Assembly (NCBI RefSeq): GCF_964340395.1
Contig: NC_135550.1
Span: 17,634,484 to 17,696,483, forward strand
DNA length: 62,000 nucleotides
DNA from: Glandiceps talaboti
Lineage: Eukaryota > Hemichordata > Enteropneusta > Spengelidae
Direction: 5' to 3'
Positions 36,313-48,039 of the stretch are shown here, piece after piece. Numbering within the stretch: position 1 is the first letter of the stretch; every line of letters starts with the position of its first letter. A program made the position numbers and the translations under genes. The notes under the pieces were generated by a model, which was not told the origin of the DNA, did no database searches, and was given only the letters and a program-made list of their open reading frames with translations.

Positions 36313-38529
36313 AACTATTACAGTCATAGTACGAGACAGTCTCTTAAAGTACGCAGATGGTTTCGATCAGATTTAGTACTTGGGATATCAGTAGTGGCAA
36401 TTTTCCTGTGGGACTTCTGAGTTGAATTATCAACATGCAGATAGTCAGTGAAGTGATGTCGTCAAATCATGCCAAATTTATAGCTGGGCTTTGATAACTT
36501 TGCTGCAAATAAAATGAGTCACCGTTGAACAATTGACTAGTTATACTACACCGAATGTTAAAGCGTTTAGTGCTCAGAGAGTCATCATGAAAATGTTGCC
36601 ATGGTGACTGCATGTATGTAACTTACAATAACTGATTGAAAAGGTGTATAAAATATGTGATGAGTTGATGGAAACATAAGGATGTTGGTGAGATTGCTAC
36701 ATTTATCATCATGCAGTGCTGTTGCCATAGCAACGCAGCATAATATCACAATGCAGTTGATAGAGTATCTGTCCTTGTCTATACACAGGGTTATTCATGC
36801 CCTCATAAAGTTTCAAAACTTGAGATTTAACAGAGCAGAAACATGCTAAAAAGCTGTTTAACACAGCATAGTGCTCAGAAATAAAGACAATAGGAAAAAT
36901 GTGTCTGACTTCTGTACAGTGAATATACCATCTCAGATCTTATCTCCAAGCCATCTCCTTACACATTGTATGGCCATATGAATGTGTATGTGAAACATGT
37001 TGAAACAGATATTGGTAAAAGAATACTACTACCGAGTAGGTAAAAAGAAAGTACCGATGTGAATTGATCATCATCATCTTGATATAAGCTATTTTCTGAC
37101 TCCCCATTTACCCATCGCTATATTTATTTGGGGTAAAATAAACTGATTGTATGACAAAAAGATTAGCTCAGAGTTTTGGACTAGCACACAGTTCCTGAAT
37201 TGCAGAGAGCTTAAATTGGCAGATTGCCTCATCTGTGATAGAGTAGTAGATCAGTTAATTGTTGTCAAGGGGTATAGATCAGTGTGGTATGAGTAGAGTA
37301 TCTAGACCCAAAATAAACATCAATGCCAGAGAAGGGTATTAATGGGGAGATCGCACAGTTGTTTAATTACTATCTGTAAAAACTAAATAAAGAGTCATCT
37401 TCATTTAAAAGTACTATTTGTTGTCTATCTGTGCTTGTTCCCACGGGCACTGTATATAGCTCATAGATGAGTGTGTGGAGGAGTTGATGTACATCAAATA
37501 GAGATTAACTTTATGGGAACTTTCCACCAGGGAGAAAGTTTATGATAATGTCTGACAACACATCACTTTAAAGTGCCTACAGATTGTGCATCAATCACTG
37601 TGACAGTATTAGTTAAAAGATATTTGATAGATATACTGTTAGATGTGCTCATTATTACAACTATTTAGTGCCCCCTCCAAGTAAAGCATTTCAGCCTCGT
37701 TCATATAAGTTGTACTAAGTTGCTACCAGCTTCAGTATATGTATCTATGACTGAGATAATCCCTTTTTGGGTGTTTATACAGTATTCTACAGAATATACA
37801 GATGTTGTGAATTACATTGTACATTGTACATGTAGCTGAAAGATGTTACAGTCTTAAATACATATTGTGTAGCACATTTTATCACATAAAATATGTGCAA
37901 ATCTTCACGTGTGACGTCAAACATCGCAGATCAAAAACCTATAATATCATCCCTGTTCTACCAAACTATTTTTTTTCTCTCAACTGTTTGAGTGTTCCTG
38001 CTAATCATACGCTATGATCAAATTATCGTGATAATAATTATGTGCTTTCAAAACGTAAATACACACATTACATTACATATATCATTGGGTGGCATGAATC
38101 TGATAAGAAGAGGTGCTTTTATTTTTATTTGATAAAATCATGAAGATTATCGATGTAGCAGCCGGCAAGCTTACTTCCGATTTTCTGTCGAGTTCAGACC
38201 TCTGAACTTACATGTACATATCCCGAGCAAATATGATTAAAATGACGGAACAAAGTCGCATTTAGACAAATTTTACTCACGTTTTTAAATTTGATATTAC
38301 ATGTACATCGCAAGGATATAACCGATAATTTTTGGTTGAGAAACAACAACACACTGTGTGTACGTAAGCTTGACTTCGCAACAGGTCACACGATTACGTA
38401 ATTTGCATAGTCATCGGATGCCATGTTTTAATACGTGATGAAGAACAAATTGCAATGAAATGATGCAGTATCTGAAAATTTGATTCAAAACTGTTGAAAA
38501 AATATGTGGAAATACTTAATTATGTGATA

Positions 38530-38706
38530 AATATATAATTCCACGAAATCAATGTTAGTTTTACATCATAATGTTCCTCGCCTCGTATGATTCCCAAGAT
38601 TACTAATTCTCGCCTACCGGCTCAGATTTGTATTAGTCTGCATAATCATACTCGGAGCATTATGGCGTAAAACTAACATTGATTTTGTGGGAATATATAT
38701 AAATAT
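38530..38706. mobile_element. hairpin-forming inverted repeat (MITE-like)
   Basis: The left arm (38530-38592: AATTCCACGAAATCAATGTT, then AGTTTTACATCATAATG) and the right arm (38643-38706) are inverted complements over about 60 bp, separated by a loop of about 50 bp. RNA from either strand would fold into a long stem. It resembles a fold-back MITE more than a microRNA precursor, because the stem is too long. Confidence 0.7.
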
Positions 38707-39115
38707 ACAAGCAGGAAGCTCTTGTGTGCTCAAATCGTGCCATTTTTAATTTTAGAATTTTAGAAAATGTCACATTTGAATCGTACATGTCTCTGCTTAG
38801 CTTGCATTCAGTGTGAGTTCATATCAAATTATGGATAGTTGTCATCAGTGATTTCAAAATGATTGCACTTATCACACATAATTCATTAGTTGTTGTGATG
38901 TGATATTCTCAAAGTGCTGAATTTAATAGTGTGGTACACTATAAACTAACACAATGACAATTTTTATCACTGCATAAACATATGTATAATGTTCTCTTTG
39001 AAAGAGATGTCGTGTGTGATGTGCCAACATCTGTTGAGGAAACTCATTCATCCCATGTCCCTGATTTGTACCTCATAGTACATTTGTATGCATGGTTGTA
39101 ATTGTGGTACATGAT

Positions 39116-39118
<3 letters not shown>

Positions 39119-39190
<72 letters not shown>

Positions 39191-39207
39191 CTGTCTGTCT
39201 GTCTGTC

Positions 39208-39252
<45 letters not shown>

Positions 39253-39353
39253 GTGTATTTGTGTTTGTGTGTCTGTCAGACTGTCTGTCTGTCTGTCTGT
39301 GTGTGTGAGTGAGTGTGTCTGTGTGTGTATGTATGTCTGTCTGTGTGTCTGTC

Positions 39354-39384
<31 letters not shown>

Positions 39385-39385
39385 A
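39119..39385. repeat. TG / CTGT microsatellite cluster
   Basis: (TG)n of about 66 bp, then mixed TCTG and TGTG blocks to 39384. Open frames here (poly Cys-Val, His-Thr) are artefacts. Confidence 0.97.
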
Positions 39386-40104
39386 AACATTGTATGTGTG
39401 TTTGAGTTATATCATAGGTATTTCATATAACAATATGATTGACTAATGACAAGTTGCAGCAGTAGAAATTGAAGAGATGTTTGCATGGTTTATTACAAAT
39501 GCCCAGAATAACTGTCTTGATTTAGTGTTTCACAGTTCTGATAGTATAGATTTATGTCAATGTTAAACCTTTCGAACCATCAAGATAATCAATCGTCTAA
39601 CATTTCATATTCCTGAGGGTGTTAAATCTGAACAGTGCCTTTCAAACTACTGAAATGAACATGTCGGTAGTTCTGAGGGCTCCAATTTTTTAAGTGGTGG
39701 TGGGGATGATATGCTGGGTGATAACGTCCTATTTCACAGTTCTTGGGAATTTCAAATCAAGGAATATTTTTCGAACTGTCAATTTATCAAAAACAATTAG
39801 TATATTGTTTCATTAACTAATTTACTTCTGAATGAGCAAACACGGTATATTTAAGTTTAAGGCAGAAATACTTAAAAGTTAAATGCTCCTCTCATAGATG
39901 AAAGTAGAATGGATAAGTTCAAAGTAGGCCAAGTGCCACATCACTGTACCTACACATTTATCCATAAAATAGATATTATGTGATCTATAAGTATAATCAA
40001 ATCCATAAAAAAATAGTATTCACTGACAGACTAAATTGATGATATAAAGTAGGTATATACATGTACTGAAAGTGAATGCACAGATAAAAAGCTGTTTTGC
40101 ACAT

Positions 40105-40230
40105 GCATATAAATGTACATACACACACATACATATCTCCCCACACATACATGATACATATCACGGTATGTATGTAAGTATACATACGTGCGTACATATG
40201 TACGTACATGCGGTACGTACATGCATAATA
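40105..40230. repeat. TACATACA / TACGTAC palindromic simple repeat
   Basis: An ACATAC-rich stretch contains self-complementary blocks (GTACATATGTAC, GTACGTAC). It could form a small cruciform. No gene. Confidence 0.55.
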
Positions 40231-42185
40231 TACATTGTTCTTTATGGTTTTGTATCGATGAAGGCTCACACCCCATTGGATTTTTTTGTTTGTGGTGTCA
40301 CATGGAAATTTATATTCAAGAAGACAACAGAATAAAGAGTCAGAAAAATGTCAAAGTCACTTTGTGTAGAAATAGAATATGTGAGAAAAATGTGTATTGA
40401 TTTCACAATACAAGTACTGTATGTAACTGGCTTCTTGTATTACCAAACTATATCACCCGAGCTTTTCAAATTTCAAGTTATTTTCCTCTAATCAATTTTT
40501 TTTTTATGTTATAGACTTGTTTTTTTCCAAAAGTTGAAGTTTTATAGAATTATGTCTGAAAGACCTTTCTTATCTCACATTTTATTCAATTGGAATAGGC
40601 TTTAAATGCTGATCCCATAATTGCTTTTTAACTCAAAAAAAGGTGCCAGTCTAGATTGTACATAGATTGGAGACCATTTTAGTACATGATGAAAAGATTG
40701 AAAAGAGAGTGTGGTACTGTAATATGATTATGAGTTTTAAAGTTGAAGACTGATTCAAAGAATTTCTGCAGGGGGAAAAAGTGTAATCATGAAATGCCAT
40801 CCACAGATCTGTGAATGTAAACCCTAGAGTTGCAATTTTAGACACTTTTGATAAAGAGATTGCTCCTCTATTCAGCAAAAGAAGATTGAGTATGTATTAT
40901 AAAAAACAGTTGGAAAGACGATGCAGATGTCTAGATCAAAAGAAACTGATGGAGATGTCTTCTTGCTAGTTGCCATGGTGATGGAGACGAAGCGATATGA
41001 TTGGCAACAACTGAGTGTGTGTAATCATCTTTGGAGCATGGAGCACTATTGATCAGAGTTGTTGTCTTTCACTTATTTCCTCCTGGTCCACACGTTCAAT
41101 ACAAACAGATTTCACATTCTGAAAATTGGAAATCATTTGGCATTTAGATCAATGTTTATGTAGATATGGGTGAATGACTGTAATCTGATCAGAATTAGTC
41201 TACATGATGTGAGAATGTGCACGTAGGTACACAAACTACGGTCACCCGGTCACACAAATACTTTATTATATTGGCAGATCTCACTTGGTTATCTTAACTA
41301 GACTACTGACAAGGGAGAACAGAAAGATAAAAGAAGAAAATTATGGGTATTGATGTAACTAGCAAGCCTTGGCTAGCATATACAATGTAATACGGTGTAC
41401 TGTTTATCGTGTCAGGAAATGATTAGTACATCATATAGTATGGACGCTGAAGTGATATTGTAATAATATCACAAATTGTAGAATGTCCCCACCAGGGAAT
41501 TCAAACATATCAATGTATTTGGAAGGATTTATTATTCAATTTAAATATGTCCTGTCAATCATGTAAGCAGACAAGCTGAGCTTGTTCAGCTGTCAATTTC
41601 ATTCTGAGTTGCAAAAACATCATCTTTCACCATAACTGAATATGTTGCCAGTCTATACTTTTGCAGCTTTTTTTTTGGTCGTATTTTTCTTCAAATTTTG
41701 CAGATTTTTTAAATACTCTTTTTCATCATTTTTATTTTAAATGTATTAATCTCAATTCATGAGTCTGTTATCTTAATACTATCACAGACAATTTGATGTG
41801 ATGTTTTCAAAATTGATGCATGTATAATATGAGATTAAATTTTACCAAAAAGGTGTAGGGAGTTTCTGAGTTGTTGTGACAGGGAATTGAAGTAACAGTA
41901 CAGACTGACGTATGTGTATGTGTGGTGAAAGATGAGAAACTATATCAATTTCATGTAGTGTTCTAATCTGCTATGTGATAGTTACCATTCAATTACTCTG
42001 TGTCTATTTCTATGCCTCCATACCCAAGTCATCATGATGTGTCATCTCTGTAATGTTATAATTGCAATCAAATTACACAGAGAATGAAAATTGTACTATA
42101 ACCGCATTTACTGAGGTTTTAGTATACAATATTGTTACTTGGGTCATTTAGAACTTGATATTACAGTCAGGGAAATCTAGCACTA

Positions 42186-42735
42186 AACATGGAACAGATT
42201 TAAATTGAATGCCTCTTGTAAAGATGCAGAGAGCGTTGAACCAGATGTAAACTGAATGCCTCTTGTAAAGAAGCAGAGAGCATTGAACCAGATGTAAACT
42301 GAATGCCTCTTGTAATGAAGCAGAGAGCATTGAACCATATGTAAACTGAATGCCTCTTGTAAAGAAGCAGAGAGCATTGAACCAGATGTAAACTGAATGC
42401 CTCTTGTAAAGAAGCAGAGAGCATTGAACCAGATGTAAACTGAATGCCTCTTGTAAAGAAGCAGAGAGCATTGCACCAGATGTAAACTGAATGCCTCTTG
42501 TAAAGATGCAGAGAGCATTTAACTAGATGTAAACTGAATGCCTCTTGTAAAGAAGCAGAGAGCATTGAACCAGATGTAAACTGAATGCCTCTTGTAAAGA
42601 TGCAGAGAGCATTGAACTAGATGTAAACTGAATGCCTCTTGTAATGAAGCAGAGAGCATTGAACCATATGTAAACTGAATGCCTCTTGTTAAGAAGCAGA
42701 GAGCATTGAACCAGATGTAAACTGAATGCCTACTG
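42186..42735. repeat. 47-bp tandem array, about 12 copies
   Basis: The unit is built from GATGTAAACTGAATGCCTCT, TGTAAAGAAGCAGAGAGC and ATTGAACCA. Because 47 is not a multiple of three, all three minus frames stay open through the array and yield the same peptide set (SLHLVQCSLLLYKRH and similar). This argues against coding. Confidence 0.95.
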
Positions 42736-43425
42736 TAATGACAGTACACTTTTGATTTGCTCCAACTCATTAAAATTAAAAGCTACATTAACAAGCTTGT
42801 ACAAAACATGCACTTTTTATGATCAAATTATATGATATTTGAAGTATTAATTCTTAACATATTGTCTAATTACAAAAGTAATTAATTATGCAAATTATTC
42901 AAAACCTATACATCAGCAAGGTTTATAAGACATAAGACACTTTGGTCTATGTGAGGTTTGAACTACATGTATGCATTCTGAAGATATTGCCTTATTACAA
43001 AAGAAAAAAGAATTAATTATGCAATTCCATTTAAATCCAAAGCTACACCAACAATCTTTGAATGTCATATGCTTTGTTATCATCAATATAGACACAAATT
43101 ATATGAGATATAAAGTATGTATTCATAAGATATTGGCTAATTACTAAAAATCATGAATTATGCAAATTACTCATTAATGCTACATGTACATTAACAGGAT
43201 GGGTGTGTGTTGTTATTGGTGATATATACACTGGGGATATTTGAAAAATGCATTCCAAAGATGTTGTCTAATACCTAATATCATTAGTTATACAAATGCC
43301 TCATTTATATTTAATTAGATGTTTACCTTTTCTCATAAGGAAGATGTGTACCAAGTTTCATTTAAATTAATCCAGCCCTCTTAGAGAAATTGATCTAACA
43401 CATGCAGACACACAGACATAGGGAT
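42736..43425. repeat. diverged tandem repeat, about 165-170 bp
   Basis: Successive blocks share TAATTATGCAAATTAXTCA, AAAGCTACATXAACAA and CATATTGTCTAATTAC. The last block ends CCAAGTTTCATTTAAATTAA, a phrase ending in CACATGCAGACACACAGACA, before a TG/TCTG microsatellite (43426-43494). It looks like an old non-autonomous repeat with internal tandem structure. Confidence 0.55.
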
Positions 43426-43468
<43 letters not shown>

Positions 43469-43494
43469 ATCTGTCTGTCTGTCTGTCTGTCTGT
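43426..43494. repeat. (TG)n(TCTG)n microsatellite
   Basis: A TG tract to about 43467, then TCTG units to 43493, about 190 bp before the Dispatched acceptor. Confidence 0.95.
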
Positions 43495-43690
43495 GTCACC
43501 ATTTCTCAGCAATCATACAAAACTTATGTGATGTTAAAACATGAAATACTTCTCTAGAACCATAAGTTTAACAAATGTTTTTTATTTCCTGGAGTGGGTT
43601 CCCTTTAAAGATTTATATAATGCAATTTGACTAAATATAAATGCTAGGCCATGAATTAGTCTAAATTGTTTGATTGTTGTTTCTTGATAG

Positions 43691-44012
43691 GGTTTTGAAC
43701 CACGTGGAACTGAAATCAGCAATCGTGTCAATACTTGGAAAAATCTGGCTAAAGCTACTGGTTCTGGAGAGCTTAGTTTGCTATCAACTCTACCACGTCA
43801 ATATGCAGACGAACAAAGTCAAGGAGATTCCAATAGTTTGGTAACAACATTGATACCTACTGAGCTGTACAGTACTAGTAAGGGGAAAGTTTCCTCTAAT
43901 GTGACTGAGAGATTGTCTAATAGCAGTGAGGAGTACTTTGATGATCCCTATTCAAAGAATGATTGTGTAGAATCGAATCAAAGTCTTTCATTCATGCACT
44001 GTTTTCAACCAA
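43691..44012 (+). CDS. DISP1: Dispatched, exon for the first extracellular loop
   Basis: A 322-bp exon between TTGATAG and CAA|GTAAGT. It enters at a codon boundary, matching the previous exon, and leaves one base (A) of a split codon. It encodes 107 residues starting GFEPRGTEI, continuing with VNTWKNL, then YADEQ (43802-43816), a Ser/Asn-rich variable part, and ending MHCFQP. GFEPRGT and YADEQ are conserved in vertebrate DISP1. The variable part is extracellular and holds several N-x-S/T sites (NVT, NSS, NQS). No R-x-K/R-R furin motif appears in it, although vertebrate DISP1 has one in this interval. The translated frame runs past the donor only as far as 44041. Confidence 0.95.
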
Positions 44013-44129
44013 GTAAGTATTTTATTTCAAACAGAATCTAGATTTTCCTTTAACTGTTTGCATGGATACCTTTGTTTTCTAGCAACACACACTAAACAAA
44101 CCAAATGCTGTAAATAATAAGATTCATGG

Positions 44130-44905
44130 CTTGTACAGAGAATGCTTTGATACTGTCCAGTCTGTTGATAGGTACTGGCTCAGATACAGTGTGCTATGAA
44201 AGTGAATGTACAGAGAATGCCATGATGCTGCCCAGTCTGTTTACAGGTGCTGGCTATGAGATAGGGTGAAATGAAAGTGAATGTATAGAGAATGCCATGA
44301 TGCTGCCCAGTCTGTTTACAGGTGCTGGCTATGAGATAGGGTGAAATGAAAGTGAATGTATAGAGAATGCCATGATGCTGTCCAGTCTGTTGATAGATAC
44401 TGGCTATGAGATAGGGTGAAATGAAAGTGAATGTACAGAGAATGCCATGATGCTGTCCAGTCTGTTGATAGATACTGGCTATGAGATAGGGTGAAATGAA
44501 AGTGAATGTACAGAGAATGCCATGATGCTGCCCAGTCTGTTTACAGGTGCTGGCTATGAGATCGGGTGAAATGAAAGTGAATGTATAGAGAATGCCACAA
44601 TGCTGTCCAGTCTGTTGATAGATACTGGCTATGAGATAGGGTGAAATGAAAGTGAATGTACAGAGAATGCCATGATGCTGCCCAGTCTGCTTACAGGTGC
44701 TGGCTATGAGATAGGGTGAAATGAAAGTGAATGTACAGAGAATGCCATGATGCTGCCCAGTCTGTTTGCAGGAGCTGGCTCAGACTTAGGGTGTTATGAA
44801 AGTGATTATGAAAGTGAATGTTCAAAGAATGCCATGATGTTGCCCAGACTGTTGATAGGTACTGGCTCAGAAATAGGGTGTTATGAAAGTGGATATCAGA
44901 TCCAA
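44130..44905. repeat. 75-bp tandem array, about 10 copies
   Basis: The unit has 25-codon periodicity: GAATGCCATGATGCTGCCCA, then GTCTGTTTACAGGTGCTGG, then GGGTGAAATGAAAGTGAATG. The last copies read GGGTGTTATGAAAGT (Gly-Cys-Tyr-Glu-Ser). Most others have TGA in place of TGT, so the frame is closed in all but the edge copies. It begins about 120 bp after the Dispatched donor. Confidence 0.93.
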
Positions 44906-46060
44906 ACTGATGTTAACAAATTTGTAGTAAAAATTTCAATATGAAAACAAAAATTAAAAAAAACACCACTGACAGACAAAATCATTTCATGCTTTCATCA
45001 GAATGGAAGTGTACAACTTTGTTCTTGCGAAAAGTCTATGATTTTTGAAAGAATTGAGAATATTTTACCATGTTAGACAGTTGGAACATGTGAAGAAGGG
45101 TGTATACCGAAAATGTGAGTTGTAAGAGAATTCAGAAGTTTGATCAAATTAGAGACACTGATTCTTCTAAATCTGGGTTTTATGGCTTGATGTTTTTACT
45201 TCCTTAAAGTAATCAATGTTAATCTAGGAGCTAAGCCTACCTAATACCATCCATAGGAAGTAGAGACTTTATGTAGTCTCAGTAATTTGTGTCTTCATTG
45301 ATTTGCTTGTATCTCACTAAGGTTCCTAAAGAAACTGTCTGAGAAAGTGGCGCGCCATCCCATTCCATCATAATTTCCTTCGCAATCATGATTGAAAGCC
45401 AGCAATACAAATGTCCTTCATTGTTCAAATGTTATGGCTGTAGAATAATTAAAAAAATGTATGCAAATATTTACATTAAAATAATTAAAAATGAAATTAA
45501 TTAGATAAATTAATTAAAACATGCACTAGCAGCACCTGGGACTTTTTTCATCAAATAACCAAAGAGTATATTCATTAAAAAATGGCCAGTTTTTTTTATA
45601 AAAAGACAGTATATCTGTTACTTCGTGGTCAATATTATCTGTATATGATGAAGTGGCATATTTAAATCATGAGCAAAAGCTCGGTTTTGAAGTAGACGCA
45701 GCATTCCAGGCAACCTTCAAGCGAGTGCTTTGAAAGTTGTTTTCAATCCAAAAACTGATTTCAAATACTAGCCTAGGAACAATTTATGCATGATTTAATG
45801 ATGTTCTAAATATATCTGCAAAAAAAACTGTTTCTCAATATACATGATGTGTGCAAGGCATGATTCACTTTTGATTGCCATGAAACTGATTGTCTTTAAT
45901 AAGAGTTTGACATTATAAAGCACGATTTAGATCAAACGTATACTTGGGTTTTGGAATTAGTATTCCCTACCTGTACTCTTTGCGTGGTTTTATTTGATTT
46001 TGTGACAGCAGTCCAATTTTAAATACTGTTAACTTTCTTTATCAACTTGAATACCCACAG

Positions 46061-46235
46061 GTGCAAAAGAATAAATCCTCACAGAGTGCAATACATCAAA
46101 AAGGGAAAACACTTTAATGACATTGAATCTGTACAGATTAAGTGTGATTTGACAGCTTATCTTGTGATAACTGTTCCATCTAATACTGATGGATTTAGAA
46201 GAATCCAGCTAAGCCCGTCAGAGAGTGATTACTGA
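46061..46235 (+). CDS. exon-like open frame, gene unknown
   Basis: Preceded by a fair acceptor (TTGAATACCCACAG) and open for 58 codons to a TGA stop at 46233-46235. The peptide (CKRINPHRVQYIKKGKHF...RRIQLSPSESDY) has normal, non-repetitive composition. Entry phase is 2, incompatible with both neighbouring Dispatched exons. No AATAAA was seen soon after. It may be a terminal exon of a nested gene, a decayed insertion, or chance. No family recognised. Confidence 0.22.
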
Positions 46236-46331
46236 CCAAACCAATCAGTGCCCTACAATGTTGTCCTCTGCAATCTGATTTCACCTCTCATATCAAAAGT
46301 GGGCACACACACATTTAACATTTAATTTTAT

Positions 46332-46376
46332 TAGCACAACTGAATTGAGGTTCAGTAGTGCTTTAGGCATTGAGAA

Positions 46377-46445
<69 letters not shown>

Positions 46446-46977
46446 TACAGTGTCAATGCATGATGAAATGTGTGTGAGGGTGTTATATGTTTGGGTCTAT
46501 CTTAGTGGGGATTTCACTGAAGGATGTCTAATGTGAAGATTGTTCAAACCAATACTGATAATAGCCATGATCACACCATAGCGCTTACATGGTATTTGGC
46601 AAAATTTAAACTCCACCACCTGTTGGGCAGATTCTTCAGAAATTTTGATGGGAATGTTTGATGTGTCCAGATAAAGAACTATTGAAGACAATATAGCCTG
46701 ATCTTTTTATATTCAAGCTTTAAAAAAATGTGATTTCTTGTCAAAAAGCTAAAATTTCAAAGCTACATGGGTAATTTTTTTTAATTTGGTGGTGATGTTT
46801 CAGGGGGTGTTGATGAAAGGATTATACAATCATTAAGATGCCTATTATTTCTGAATTTTAGATAAAAATTAAAACTTTGAAACTACTTGGCAGATCTACC
46901 TACTAAAAGTGAATGCCTTCTCTATAAAATAACAGCTTAGATTTCAATATCAGTTGTGCACGACGACATTGGTGCTA
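46332..46977. mobile_element. dispersed TIR element, copy C
   Basis: Left end TAGCACAACTGAATTGAGGT, (TG)n at 46378-46442, right end CATTGGTGCTA. Outer bases are inverted (TAGCAC against GTGCTA). ATTTTAT flanks both sides and may be a target duplication, though the region is AT-rich. About 646 bp, no transposase. Confidence 0.7.
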
Positions 46978-47590
46978 TTTTATAAAGCCGGTCAAATGTA
47001 TTCTAATTCCAAAGATAAAAGAGTTAATAAAATAATTTCTCAGGTACGTCGAGAACGTAATAAATGAAAGCTTAATGGAATTCAGAATTGAATCATATTA
47101 GAAAACTTTTATTTCTAGTGGACCTGCCCAAAGGTCATTTTAGATTGAAGGTTGTGTGATAGAATCATCATTTTAAGGCTTGTACAGAAAAGCTGATTAA
47201 TTTTTGCCATTTTTATACATGATTAATGTCATCTAACGTTGACTAGTATATAATGTATTAGTTTTATTTTGGTAGGAATATTGTACTTCGGTACATGTCA
47301 ACATTTCTTGTATTTCAGGTACCTCCTACTGTGGTTTATAACCATCTGTGTTCACAAATCATTACAAGTTGTGTGTGTGTATGTGGGGGGGGGGGGGGGT
47401 ATGTGGGGGGGGGGGGTACATTTCTAAAATTGAAAAACATTACAAAATATTTCGGTTTCACTTTTGTTAAGGATTAGATATACTTTCCACTACCATGAAT
47501 GGCATTTGTGAGAACCTAGGAATCCAGATTTTAGTATCATGCTTCAAACAAACCTGCCATATTTACTTTGGTGCATGATTAGACACTATT

Positions 47591-47979
47591 AGGCCTAACA
47601 AAAATAATTGTTTGGTTCCGGTTACCAGACCCCCACCTAGCTTTTCACTGTCGACCCTAACATTTTTTTTACGTATTCGACAAAAAAATGATAAAATCGC
47701 AAAAAAATGGTGTGAAGTCTCACGAGAAATAGTGGATGCGGAAATTGACAATAATTTACAAAGACAAAATAAAACTGTTCTTCCAATCTGTAATGGCTGT
47801 ACATCTGATAGGAAAAAATAAACAACACAGAAACCATTTGGAAAACAATGGAAAACCTGAACTAGACATTCACACAAAAAAAAAAAATATAATAAAAATA
47901 AATTAATAAAAAATCTACCTACTCCACCTATTCTAAAATTGAGCGTAATCGGAACCACACAATTTATTTACTTGGCCTT
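47591..47979. mobile_element. MITE with about 37-bp terminal inverted repeats
   Basis: The left end AGGCCTAACAAAAATAATTG, continuing TTTGGTTCCGGTTAC, is the inverted complement of the right end (complement AAGGCCAAGTAAATAAATTG, then TGTGGTTCCGATTAC). It is about 389 bp, A/T-run rich, and contains only spurious frames. It ends 60 bp before the last Dispatched exon. Confidence 0.75.
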
Positions 47980-48039
47980 ATAATGTACATTTAATGTCTA
48001 ACAAATTCTTTTTTCTTCTTCTATATTTTGCCCACCAAG

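Larger units (their letters stand above)
44013..48039 (+). other. DISP1: Dispatched intron, 4.0 kb
   Basis: Donor GTAAGT at 44013 and acceptor CACCAAG ending at 48039, phase 1. The split codon A|GT gives Ser, yielding PSDNLARVVF, which aligns with the vertebrate PSDxxxRVVF block. Contents are listed separately. 44950-46050 and 46980-47380 hold nothing I recognise. A 36-bp poly-G region lies at 47383-47417. Confidence 0.93.

Noticed and set aside
38530-38706. Possible microRNA precursor hairpin
   Set aside because: The arms are about 60 bp with a large loop and resemble other fold-back elements in the window. No conserved mature sequence recognised.
42186-42735. CRISPR-like regular repeats (here and at 30255, 53557, 56915)
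   Set aside because: Units are contiguous with no unique spacers, and the context is an animal genome.
42148-42770. Four overlapping minus-strand frames of 83-121 codons
   Set aside because: The 47-bp period makes all three frames open with the same peptides in rotation, the signature of a non-coding array.
47563-47958. 131-codon minus frame and 69-codon plus frame near the last Dispatched exon
   Set aside because: Both lie within the MITE with matching inverted ends. The composition follows A/T runs.
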